A stretch of 28,605 nt of DNA, taken from NCBI GenBank assembly GCA_036655715.1, contig JAVVPO010000025.1:1-28605 (forward strand), written 5' to 3'. Below, in pieces: positions 15,811-22,883 of this stretch (within the stretch, counting starts at the first letter, position 1; every line of letters starts with the position of its first letter). This DNA comes from JAVVPO01 sp036655715 (GTDB lineage Bacteria > Bacillota > Clostridia > Lachnospirales > Cellulosilyticaceae). The notes below the pieces were generated by a model. That model had not been told where the DNA came from. It saw nothing but the letters and a program-made list of their open reading frames with translations, and did no database searches. The position numbers were made by a program, and so were the translations under genes.

Positions 15811-16892
15811 AGACCCATATCCTGAGGTGTTACTTCTATATCAAAGAATGTCTTATAGAAGTTCTGAGCCTCCTCGGTATACTCTTCCATCGTATAAAGC
15901 TCTGGATGTAAACTATTAACTAACCATAAAATCCCAAGTACAGAAGATGGAGTTGGATAATCCCATGGTTCTAATATAGATGGGAACGTATACACATTGC
16001 CACTTGTTACAGCACTTAGGTTACTTAGCTTAACATCCCCTGTAATTTCTTCTTGTCCATAAGAAGCATATCCCACGCTATAGATATACTCTGGATTCCA
16101 TACAAGAAGTTCTTCTATTGATACATTTGCCCAGTACCCATCACTCAAACCACCTGCTACGTTTTCTCCACCTGCCATCTCAATCAAATCATTTTGATAC
16201 ATATTTGCTGTACATGTTGTAAGAAAACTTGACCCACCAGACATATATACCTTAGGCTTGTCTTGTACGTCCTTTGTTAAAGCCTTTACTTCTTCCATCT
16301 TACTTGTATAATAATTGGCAAGTTCAGTCGCTCTTTCTTCCGCCCCAATAACTGTTCCGATAAGTTCTACACACTCTAGGAAATTCTTCATACTTTCCGG
16401 CTCTACTGCAATGACAGGAATATTTAAAGCCTCAAATTGAGGAATAAACTCTTTCAATCTATAAGGCATAATCACCACATCTGGATCAAGTGCTAATATC
16501 TCCTCCACATTCACAGACTTACCTGAACCAATAGCTGGTAAGTCTAAGAATTCCGGTGCTGCCACTTTATAAATCTCTCTTGTATCCGCCTTCATTTCAA
16601 GTCCAACTACCCTATCCTCCGCACCTAATGCAATAAGTAATGATGAAGTAATATAATAAGAAGATACAATACGGTTCACTTCCCTTGGCACAACCACTTC
16701 TCTACCTAATTGATCCGTTACTGTAATCGTATCTGATAAGGCTTCACTAGTCTCATTCGACTCTCCATTCTCCACAGCAACCTCTACCTGCGTAGCTGCT
16801 CCTTGTGAACTTTCTCCTTGTACAGTACACCCTGTAAATGCCATTCCTACTACTGCAAAACTTAATAATAAACTTGTGAATTTCTTTAACAT
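15807..16892 (-). CDS. Periplasmic-binding-type lipoprotein, probable molybdate/tungstate uptake
   Basis: Substrate-binding protein of 361 residues with a signal peptide and lipobox-like AFTGC (lipidated C22), so anchored outside the membrane. The BtuF/FhuD-type fold (Peripla_BP_2) begins with the linker VTDQLGREVVVPREVNRIV; typical segments are NVEEILALDPDVVIMPY and SIEELLVWNPEYIYSVG. The segment EPWDYPTPSSVLGILWL (from residue 308) is, as I recall, typical of the subgroup found with Mo/W systems. Substrate identity is inferred mainly from cotranscription with a Mo-hydroxylase and MocA. Iron-chelate or cobalamin uptake is the alternative. Confidence 0.88.
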   Translation of the reverse strand: MLKKFTSLLLSFAVVGMAFTGCTVQGESSQGAATQVEVAVENGESNETSEALSDTITVTDQLGREVVVPREVNRIVSSYYITSSLLIALGAEDRVVGLEMKADTREIYKVAAPEFLDLPAIGSGKSVNVEEILALDPDVVIMPYRLKEFIPQFEALNIPVIAVEPESMKNFLECVELIGTVIGAEERATELANYYTSKMEEVKALTKDVQDKPKVYMSGGSSFLTTCTANMYQNDLIEMAGGENVAGGLSDGYWANVSIEELLVWNPEYIYSVGYASYGQEEITGDVKLSNLSAVTSGNVYTFPSILEPWDYPTPSSVLGILWLVNSLHPELYTMEEYTEEAQNFYKTFFDIEVTPQDMGL

Positions 16893-16937
16893 ATTTTATC
16901 ATCCTTTCAAATTAGCCTGTCTTTTAGAAGTCTATTT

Positions 16938-17465
16938 TTATGTATTTTTTATTCCTAAACTCGCCATTATTTCAGCTATAATCAGCTCTCTATTCTTCTT
17001 CGTCACTTCAAATACCTTAGTATCTGCCCTCTGCATAATCCCTTGTATAAACGTGCTCTCACATTGCTTAAGTACCCCAAAGACTACCCTCTCACTTTCA
17101 AGACACCTCAGCACCATATCCTGAAAGACCTCAGCATGACGCTCCAGCTTCCCAAGTTCATCCATCAGTATCACCTCTTCACATACCAAACTCTTCGCCA
17201 ATACTTCCACACCAAGCGTCTCAAAAGTCTCCGTAATCCCCACACAACGCTCACTACCCACCATCACCGAAATAGGCGTATTATTTTTATATTTACCAAC
17301 CTCCACCAGCCCCGACAAATAAAATCCCCGCCGATCCCCCTCAATCTCATAAGGCAAAGTCCTAAATCCCACAGAACCCATCCCGAGTTTCTCAATCACC
17401 TGAGCCACAATAGTAGACTTCCCAACACCCTTCTCACCTGTCACAAATATATTTCTATACACCAT
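16938..17465 (-). CDS. THEP1-like nucleoside triphosphatase
   Basis: P-loop NTPase of 175 residues of the NTPase_1/THEP1 family. It has Walker A GEKGVGKST (residues 10-18) and Walker B VILMDELGKLE (98-108), the DELGKLE form being typical. THEP1 proteins hydrolyse NTPs in vitro; their cell role is unclear. It is the first gene of the operon, with AAGGAGG 6 nt before the start, 45 bp ahead of the transporter lipoprotein. In anaerobes relatives turn up near Mo-hydroxylase loci, suggesting a role in metal or cofactor handling. Its GC content (near 50% where I counted) is above its neighbours and its coding strand is strongly G-rich. Confidence 0.85.
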   Translation of the reverse strand: MVYRNIFVTGEKGVGKSTIVAQVIEKLGMGSVGFRTLPYEIEGDRRGFYLSGLVEVGKYKNNTPISVMVGSERCVGITETFETLGVEVLAKSLVCEEVILMDELGKLERHAEVFQDMVLRCLESERVVFGVLKQCESTFIQGIMQRADTKVFEVTKKNRELIIAEIMASLGIKNT

Positions 17466-17586
17466 ACGTAACCTCCTTATGCCTTCATCCTCTATGCCTA
17501 ATGCAACGTATTCTATACCTTTTATATTAAACTACTTCTAACTACTTCACTACCCTATTTATCGACCTTCTGATATTATCACTCAC

Positions 17587-17623
17587 AAAAAAGGACACCA
17601 CCAAAATCCAGCAGATGCCCTTT
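17587..17623 (-). terminator. Terminator of the purine permease gene
   Basis: On the minus strand AAAGGGCATC (17623-17614) pairs with GGTGTCCTTT (17599-17590), with two G-U pairs. The 14-nt loop is closed by this stem and a run of T follows. It separates the permease transcript from the NTPase-hydroxylase operon. Confidence 0.75.
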
Positions 17624-17633
17624 TCCCCATATT

Positions 17634-18971
17634 CTATTCTACCTCAGTAGCTGTCTTAACACCTTTATCCTGAGGTAATATTAAATTCATCACACTAGCA
17701 ATAAGGAATGATACAACAATACCACTTTGTGCAAATAACAAACTTGCCCAGTTAGGTAAATTAACAAGTGCCTCTGGCACATTACCAAGACCTAAACCAA
17801 GCCCTAATGCAAGTGCTACTATCATTGCATTTCTACCTTCCATATTCTCCTTAAAGATAAGCTGCATCCCACTTACTGCAATCATAGCAAACATAATAAC
17901 TGTCGCCCCACCAAGTACTGATTGAGGTGTTGCCGCTACAATAGCTCCCAGTTTAGGAAAGAAACCTGCAAGAAGTAAGAATGCCGCACCAGTCATAACC
18001 GCATATCTATTGACTACTTTCGTCATACTTACAAGACCTACATTTTGACTAAATGATGTATTTGGAAGAACCCCAAAGCATGCTGCTATCGCACTTCCTA
18101 CACCATCTGCAAGGACTGCACCTGATAACTCTTTATCCGTAGCTTCTCTACCAAGTCCCCCCATAGTGATACCTGATACATCCCCTACTGTTTCTACTGC
18201 TGTTGCTATGTACATAATTACCATTGGTATAATAACATCTAATCTAAATTCAAATGGGAAAGCAAATGGCTTAGGAAGGCTTACCCAGCTAGCTGCTGCT
18301 ACTCCTGAAAAATCTACTTTACCCATAAACATTGCTACTACATAACCTGCTATAATTCCTATTAAGATTGCTGATACACTTGTAAATCCTTTAGTAAACT
18401 GCTTAAAGAATATAATAACTACCATTACGAATAATCCTAATAGTAAATTACTCATTGAACCAAAGTCCGAAGCGCCAATCCCACCTGCGAAGAACTTAAT
18501 TCCTGTTGGAATTAAAGATAATCCAATAGCAATAACTACTGTTCCTGTTACGATAGGAGGGAAAAACTTTTTAAGTGGTTTAATAAAGAAACCAAGTAGA
18601 ATCTCAACTAATGCACCTACTAATGATGCGCCCATTATTGCACCATATCCATAAGCACCTGCTGCTACTTTCACAGTTGGTAAGAAACCAGAACTTGTTC
18701 CCATAACGATCGGAAGCTTCGCTCCTACTTTCCATACTGGATAAAGCTGAAGTAATGTTACAAGTCCTGCAATAAACATTGCATTTTGCATAAGCATTGC
18801 TTTTTGCCCTGCATCCATGTTTAACATTCCACATACGATGATAAGTGGAGAAACATTTCCTACAAACATTGCAAGTACATGTTGTAACCCAAGTGGTATC
18901 GCTTCTTTCAACGGCACACGGCCATCTAATTCATAAATACTTCCCATATTTCCTTTTTTACTGTTATTCAT
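17634..18971 (-). CDS. NCS2-family xanthine/urate permease
   Basis: Nucleobase:cation symporter-2 protein of 445 residues with 12-14 hydrophobic helices. It starts with VPLKEAIPLGLQHVLAMFVGNVSPLIIVCG, contains PIVMGTSSGFLP and ATAVETVGDVSG, and has the family signature TSFSQNVGLVSMTKVVNRYAV. The Q-N-x-G signature and overall pattern fit the PbuX/XanP/UacT branch rather than uracil permeases. It would import xanthine or urate, supplying the adjacent Mo-hydroxylase. It has its own promoter, a guanine-class riboswitch leader and its own terminator. Confidence 0.93.
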   Translation of the reverse strand: MNNSKKGNMGSIYELDGRVPLKEAIPLGLQHVLAMFVGNVSPLIIVCGMLNMDAGQKAMLMQNAMFIAGLVTLLQLYPVWKVGAKLPIVMGTSSGFLPTVKVAAGAYGYGAIMGASLVGALVEILLGFFIKPLKKFFPPIVTGTVVIAIGLSLIPTGIKFFAGGIGASDFGSMSNLLLGLFVMVVIIFFKQFTKGFTSVSAILIGIIAGYVVAMFMGKVDFSGVAAASWVSLPKPFAFPFEFRLDVIIPMVIMYIATAVETVGDVSGITMGGLGREATDKELSGAVLADGVGSAIAACFGVLPNTSFSQNVGLVSMTKVVNRYAVMTGAAFLLLAGFFPKLGAIVAATPQSVLGGATVIMFAMIAVSGMQLIFKENMEGRNAMIVALALGLGLGLGNVPEALVNLPNWASLLFAQSGIVVSFLIASVMNLILPQDKGVKTATEVE

Positions 18972-18977
18972 ACTTTC

Positions 18978-19103
18978 ACCTCATCAATTTTGCTTATTCA
19001 TATACGAACACAACTTCGCATGAGGTATAACTAAACCTCGTAGTCCATCAATTTACGGTTGATAGGTAGAAACACTTAGCCCTTATTACTAAATTTATAC
19101 GAA
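18978..19103 (-). promoter_or_regulatory. Guanine-class purine riboswitch with SD-sequestering platform
   Basis: On the minus strand the aptamer runs from 19103 to 19037: TTCGTATAA (P1 and J1/2), a P2 hairpin, the invariant GTTTCTACC, L3 with CCGTAAAT, and GACTACGA. The J3/1 base equivalent to position 74 is C (ACTA), so guanine or hypoxanthine should bind, not adenine. Downstream, GAGGT (19039-19035) overlaps the 3' side of P1 and can pair with ACCTC (19026-19022). The same ACCTCAT (19026-19020) perfectly matches ATGAGGT (18984-18978), the permease ribosome binding site. Ligand-stabilised P1 would free ACCTCAT to mask the SD. Aptamer call is firm; the switch mechanism is inferred. Confidence 0.93.
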
Positions 19104-19141
19104 ATTCTATATATGAATTAATTTATTAGTTTTACTTGAAT

Positions 19142-19170
19142 ATAATACCACACTTTTTTCATTTTGTGAA
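19142..19170 (-). promoter_or_regulatory. Promoter of the purine permease
   Basis: On the minus strand TTCACA (19165-19170), a 17-bp spacer and TATTAT (19142-19147). It lies about 40 bp upstream of the purine aptamer. Confidence 0.6.
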
Positions 19171-19250
19171 CATTATTTTTATTTTTTAATTTAAAGTTCG
19201 ATTTCGTTTCAATCTTTTCTATTTTTTCGATTAATATCCTATATCATTTT

Positions 19251-20102
19251 TTAAAGCGTCCTTAAATTCTTCATAGATAAATCTAGTATTGGTGCAGAAT
19301 GAGTTAGTGCCCCGCAAGATACATAGTCTACACCAGTTTCTGCTATTTGTGCTAATCTCTCTAGTGTCACATTTCCTGAGCACTCTGTTAGAGCCTTGCC
19401 ATTTATCAGCTTGACAGCTTCTCTCATCATTTCATCACCCATATTATCTAGCATGATAATATCCGCTTTAGCCTCTACTGCTTCTTCTACCATCTCAAGA
19501 CTTTCCACTTCAACTTCTATCTTTCTTACAAATGGTGCATATTCTTTTGCTCTTTGCACAGCTTCTTTCACACCGCCAGCTGCTGCTATATGGTTATCTT
19601 TAAGTAAGATGCCGTCAGATAAGTTATATCTGTGGTTATATCCCCCGCCTACTTTCACTGAATACTTTTCAAAGATACGCATACCAGGTGTAGTCTTGCG
19701 TGTATCTAATAATCTTGTATGCTTTCCTTCTAAAACTTTCACAAACTTATTAGTAAAAGTTGCTATCCCACTCATACGTTGTAAGTAATTTAGTGCCGTT
19801 CTCTCCCCAGATAAAAGTACACTGATACTTCCTTCAAGTATACCTATTACTTGCCCTTTTACTATTTCATCGCCATCTTTAAAGTTGGTTTCAAATTTTA
19901 TTTCTCCCAATAACTCAAATACTCTTTTGAAGATATTAATTCCTGCTAAAACACCATCTTCCTTACAGATAAGTTCTACCGTCCCTAACTTATCTTCCCT
20001 CATAATAGCTACTGTTGTCACATCTTCACTTGTAATATCCTCTTCAAGAGCAGCTTTAATCCACTTATCTGCATTGATTAACATTGTTACACCATTGTTC
20101 AT
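19251..20102 (-). CDS. nadC: Nicotinate-nucleotide pyrophosphorylase NadC
   Basis: NadC (quinolinate phosphoribosyltransferase) converts quinolinate and PRPP to nicotinate mononucleotide. It shows ALEEDITSEDVTT at the N-terminus, SGERTALNYLQRMSGIAT, LLDTRKTTPGMR, KVGGGYNHRYNLSDGILLKDNH, KIEVEVESLEM and LDNM. The start is uncertain: Met codons occur at 20132, 20114, 20102 and 20084, all inside the end of nadB. I chose 20102 (AAGGG 12 nt upstream, 283 residues); 20084 would suit the family N-terminus equally well. Last gene of nadABC; overlap with nadB implies coupled translation. Confidence 0.95.
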   Translation of the reverse strand: MNNGVTMLINADKWIKAALEEDITSEDVTTVAIMREDKLGTVELICKEDGVLAGINIFKRVFELLGEIKFETNFKDGDEIVKGQVIGILEGSISVLLSGERTALNYLQRMSGIATFTNKFVKVLEGKHTRLLDTRKTTPGMRIFEKYSVKVGGGYNHRYNLSDGILLKDNHIAAAGGVKEAVQRAKEYAPFVRKIEVEVESLEMVEEAVEAKADIIMLDNMGDEMMREAVKLINGKALTECSGNVTLERLAQIAETGVDYVSCGALTHSAPILDLSMKNLRTL

Positions 20103-21372
20103 AAAATTTTTCATCCCTTCTTTTAATTTCATCTAATACTAACTGTTTATATACCTCTTGCAATGTTTCTAATTGATATGTATCTAATTCTGTTTCTACA
20201 TAATCCGCTTCACACTCATGCTGAGCGGCTTCCTTTGCAGCCCTTCTAGCAAACACCAAACTCTCTAATAGTGAGTTACTTGCCAGCCTATTGGCACCAT
20301 GTACCCCATTGCAACTTGTTTCACCTACTGCAAACAAGCCTTCCATAGAAGTTCTTCCTGATAAATCCACCGCTATTCCCCCCATAAAATAATGCTGCGC
20401 TGGTGTCACAGGTATAGGATCTATTGTAATATCAATGCCTTCTTCTAAGCATCTCTTATAAATGTTAGGAAAATGATTTCGAATTCCCCTCTCCGGTATC
20501 TTTTCTAAGGATAAATAGACATAAGATTTATCCTGCTTCGCCATCTCTTCGTATATAGCTGTACTTACTACATCTCTTGGCAAGAGTTCATCTACAAATC
20601 GTTCACCTTTATGATTGACAAGGATTCCCCCTTCACCTCTTACTGCTTCCGTTATCAAAAACCGCTTACCCTGTTGCTGACTATAGAGTGCTGTAGGATG
20701 AATTTGAATATATTTCATATCTTTTAATTTTACCCCATACTTCAATGCGAGTGCTATACTATCTCCTGTAATATGAGTAAAATTAGTAGAGTTTTCAAAC
20801 ACACCACCAATTCCCCCGGTTGCAAGAATGACTCTAGAACTTACTAGCTGTTCTATCTTATCGTCTCTCTTCACAACAATCCCCTGAATTTTTTCATCTT
20901 GTATCATCCAGTCAATCATCATAGTATCGACGCTTAATGTGATATTTGCTTCCCTTTTTACCGCCTCCACCAAAGCTGTCGTAATGGCTTCACCTGTTAC
21001 ATCTTGATAATGTAATATACGCGCCTTACTATGTGCCCCTTCTCTGGTATAGCATAGTCCTTTCTCATCAGACTCAAAGTTTACACCCAGTGCCATAAGT
21101 AAATCTACCATTTCTCTTGATTCATTAATCATTGTCTCCACCGCTTCTGGATTATTGATATAACGACCTGCTTTCATTGTATCTTCAAAGTAACTCTCAA
21201 AATCATCGCCATCCCTAAGTACAGAAATTCCTCCTTGTGCTAGATAAGAATTACTCTTTAATAACTCGTCCTTTGTAATCATAAGCACCTTCATAGTTTT
21301 AGGTAAATGAAGCGCCGCGCAAAGTCCAGCTACACCTGTTCCTACAATAATAGCATCATATTGTTTTTTCAT
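20065..21372 (-). CDS. nadB: L-aspartate oxidase NadB
   Basis: NadB is a flavoprotein oxidising L-aspartate to iminoaspartate, the substrate of NadA. The 435-residue protein starts with the FAD loop AIIVGTGVAGLCAALHL and has the family segments NSYLAQGGISV, REGAHSKARILHYQDVTG, ATGGIGGVFENSTN, QIHPTALY, LITEAVRGEGGILVN, RDVVSTAI and the C-terminal GETSCNGVHGANRLASNSLLESLVFARRA (quoted in part as ANRLASNSLLE). It is shorter than the 540-residue E. coli enzyme because the helical C-terminal domain is reduced, as in many clostridia. In anaerobes fumarate probably serves as electron acceptor. It lies 12 bp after nadA. Confidence 0.96.
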   Translation of the reverse strand: MKKQYDAIIVGTGVAGLCAALHLPKTMKVLMITKDELLKSNSYLAQGGISVLRDGDDFESYFEDTMKAGRYINNPEAVETMINESREMVDLLMALGVNFESDEKGLCYTREGAHSKARILHYQDVTGEAITTALVEAVKREANITLSVDTMMIDWMIQDEKIQGIVVKRDDKIEQLVSSRVILATGGIGGVFENSTNFTHITGDSIALALKYGVKLKDMKYIQIHPTALYSQQQGKRFLITEAVRGEGGILVNHKGERFVDELLPRDVVSTAIYEEMAKQDKSYVYLSLEKIPERGIRNHFPNIYKRCLEEGIDITIDPIPVTPAQHYFMGGIAVDLSGRTSMEGLFAVGETSCNGVHGANRLASNSLLESLVFARRAAKEAAQHECEADYVETELDTYQLETLQEVYKQLVLDEIKRRDEKFYEQWCNNVNQCR

Positions 21373-21384
21373 GCTCTACCTCTT

Positions 21385-22299
21385 TTACCTTGCTAATAGG
21401 TGCATACTCTCTAAAGCACCTTTTGCTTTTTGTCTAAGCTCTTCGTTTAAATGTATTTGTGGTTCCAATATCCTTAAAGCTTCATACATTTTTTCTAAGC
21501 TAATTCTTTTCATATTCGGACAAAACTGCCTATGTCCCACTGAGTAGAATTTCTTAGTCGGATTCTGTTTCTTTAACTCATACAAAATCCCCATTTCAGT
21601 ACAAACAATAAAAGATTCTTCTTCACAGCCTCTAACATAATCAATAATTCCTGATGTACTTCCTACATAATCCCCAAGTTCTACAACATCCTCTGTACAC
21701 TCTGGATGTACAACTATTTTGGCCTTTGGTAAGGTCTCCTTTGCTTTAAGTATATTTTCCTTTTTGATACTCGTATGTACATGGCAAAATCCATCATTTA
21801 AGATAACATTTTTCTCTGGCACATGGGCTGCTACATATCTCCCTAGATGCTCATCTGGTATAAAATAAATATTCTTCTCAGAAAGGTTCTTTACAATATC
21901 TATAGCATTTGAAGATGTCACACACACATCAGCTAATGCCTTAATTTCCGCTGTTGAATTAATATAGCATACTACAGCTAGATCTTCATAAGCCTCTCTC
22001 ATTTCTTTAATCTTCTCAGGATCTACCATATGTGCCATTGGGCAGTCTGCTAACTCATCCGCCATAACTACCTGTTTATGAGGGCTTAATATTTTAGCAC
22101 TTTCTCCCATAAATTTTACGCCGCAAAATAGAATCGTTTGTTCTTTAGCCTCCTTACCTATTTTGCTTAGGTAATAAGAATCCCCTACATAGTCGGCTGC
22201 TTGCTGTACTAAATCATCTGTATAATAATGAGCTAAAATGATAGCATCCTTTTCTTTTTTCAATCTACTAATCTCTTCTAGTAATGTATTTGTGTCCAT
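21385..22299 (-). CDS. nadA: Quinolinate synthase NadA
   Basis: NadA condenses iminoaspartate with dihydroxyacetone phosphate to quinolinate using a 4Fe-4S cluster. The 304-residue protein has the threefold-repeat fold with AIILAHYYTDDLVQ, GDSYYLSK, ILFCGVKFMGESAK (first cluster Cys), VVCYINSTAEIKA, CVTSSNA, HPECTEDVVELGDYVGST (second Cys) and GHRQFCPNMKRI (third Cys). ATG 22299 follows AGAGGG by a normal distance; a TTG one codon earlier is less likely. First gene of nadABC, with a promoter and candidate operator 40-90 bp upstream. Confidence 0.97.
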   Translation of the reverse strand: MDTNTLLEEISRLKKEKDAIILAHYYTDDLVQQAADYVGDSYYLSKIGKEAKEQTILFCGVKFMGESAKILSPHKQVVMADELADCPMAHMVDPEKIKEMREAYEDLAVVCYINSTAEIKALADVCVTSSNAIDIVKNLSEKNIYFIPDEHLGRYVAAHVPEKNVILNDGFCHVHTSIKKENILKAKETLPKAKIVVHPECTEDVVELGDYVGSTSGIIDYVRGCEEESFIVCTEMGILYELKKQNPTKKFYSVGHRQFCPNMKRISLEKMYEALRILEPQIHLNEELRQKAKGALESMHLLAR

Positions 22300-22340
22300 C
22301 AAATCCCTCTTTCCACTATTGATATAGATATTAATTTTTT

Positions 22341-22360
22341 ACATATGTCTTGTCATATAT
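22341..22360 (-). promoter_or_regulatory. Candidate NiaR-type operator upstream of nadA
   Basis: The inverted repeat ATATG-N6-CATAT sits in ACATATGTCTTGTCATATAT, overlapping or just downstream of the nadA -10 box. It resembles TGTCTTGACA-like palindromes that I recall for NiaR (YrxA), the niacin-responsive repressor of nadABC in Firmicutes. The match is by memory, so the factor is tentative; the palindrome and its position are seen. Confidence 0.4.
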
Positions 22361-22386
22361 ATTAACACATTCTGTTGATTATTCAA
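22358..22386 (-). promoter_or_regulatory. Promoter of nadABC
   Basis: On the minus strand TTGAAT (22381-22386), a 17-bp spacer and AATATA (22358-22363). It starts transcription about 50 bp before nadA. Confidence 0.5.
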
Positions 22387-22469
22387 TAGAATATCCATAT
22401 CTATTTAAAAGATTTTTTAGTATACTATAATCATGTATTAAATTACTTAAAACATGGAGGTACTTATCA

Positions 22470-22871
22470 ATGGCTAACACATATAATGAGATTTCTCATT
22501 TAATTTCTAATAAAAATTACTCACTTGCTGAAAATAAACTCTCTAAAATTTTTGTTCATGATGATCAGTGGCATTACTTTTACTCTCTCATTTTGATTCA
22601 AAAATCTTGGTTTGACAGCGCAAAAAAACATCTTGAGCAAGCGATTTCACTTAATCCATCTCACGCTGCTTATCAAAAAACATTTGCCAAATTTATGGGA
22701 CGTAATCGTTCTTATAGCAACGATTACTATAACAGTCCTCACTACAGAAGACGTTCTGGTTGTTGCTGTTGTTGCTGTGATGATTGTTGTTGTGAATTTG
22801 ATTGCTGTGATTTAATCTGTGCTGATACATGTTGCGAATGTATGGGTGGGGATTTAATCTCTTGTATTTAG
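22470..22871 (+). CDS. TPR-like protein with 16-cysteine C-terminal tail
   Basis: Protein of 133 residues with no recognised full-length family. Residues 1-75 look like two TPR-type helical hairpins (LISNKNYSLAENKLSKIF; then SWFDSAKKHLEQAISLNPSHAAYQK, the canonical A..HLEQAI.L.P pattern). A short basic, Tyr-rich linker follows. The last 36 residues hold 16 cysteines: six in a row at 98-103, DD, three at 106-108, pairs at 112-113 and 121-122, and C117, C124, C132, ending CMGGDLISCI. The tail could bind metal clusters or be multiply acylated; neither is shown. GGAGG precedes the ATG. It stands 12 bp before the DUF5685 gene, surely in the same operon. Tails like this also end J-domain proteins in Clostridia, as I recall. 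Confidence 0.85.
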   Translation: MANTYNEISHLISNKNYSLAENKLSKIFVHDDQWHYFYSLILIQKSWFDSAKKHLEQAISLNPSHAAYQKTFAKFMGRNRSYSNDYYNSPHYRRRSGCCCCCCDDCCCEFDCCDLICADTCCECMGGDLISCI

Positions 22872-22883
22872 GAGGTTCATAAT

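Noticed and set aside
17043..17471. 142-codon plus-strand frame antisense to the NTPase
   Set aside because: It is a by-product of strong G skew on the coding strand. The translation is His/Thr/Pro-rich with no domain, while the minus frame has Walker A and B motifs.
22612..22815. Alternative frame inside the Cys-tail gene
   Set aside because: The Val/Ile-rich product comes from shifted TGT/TGC repeats; the Cys frame has the ribosome binding site, TPR pattern and operon spacing.
22745..22860. TGT/TGC-rich stretch as a microsatellite or frameshift hot spot
   Set aside because: The codons alternate TGT and TGC with interspersed Asp, Glu and Phe, and the frame closes with a conserved-looking GGDLISC end, so it reads as selected coding sequence, not slippage. 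It could still mutate by slippage.
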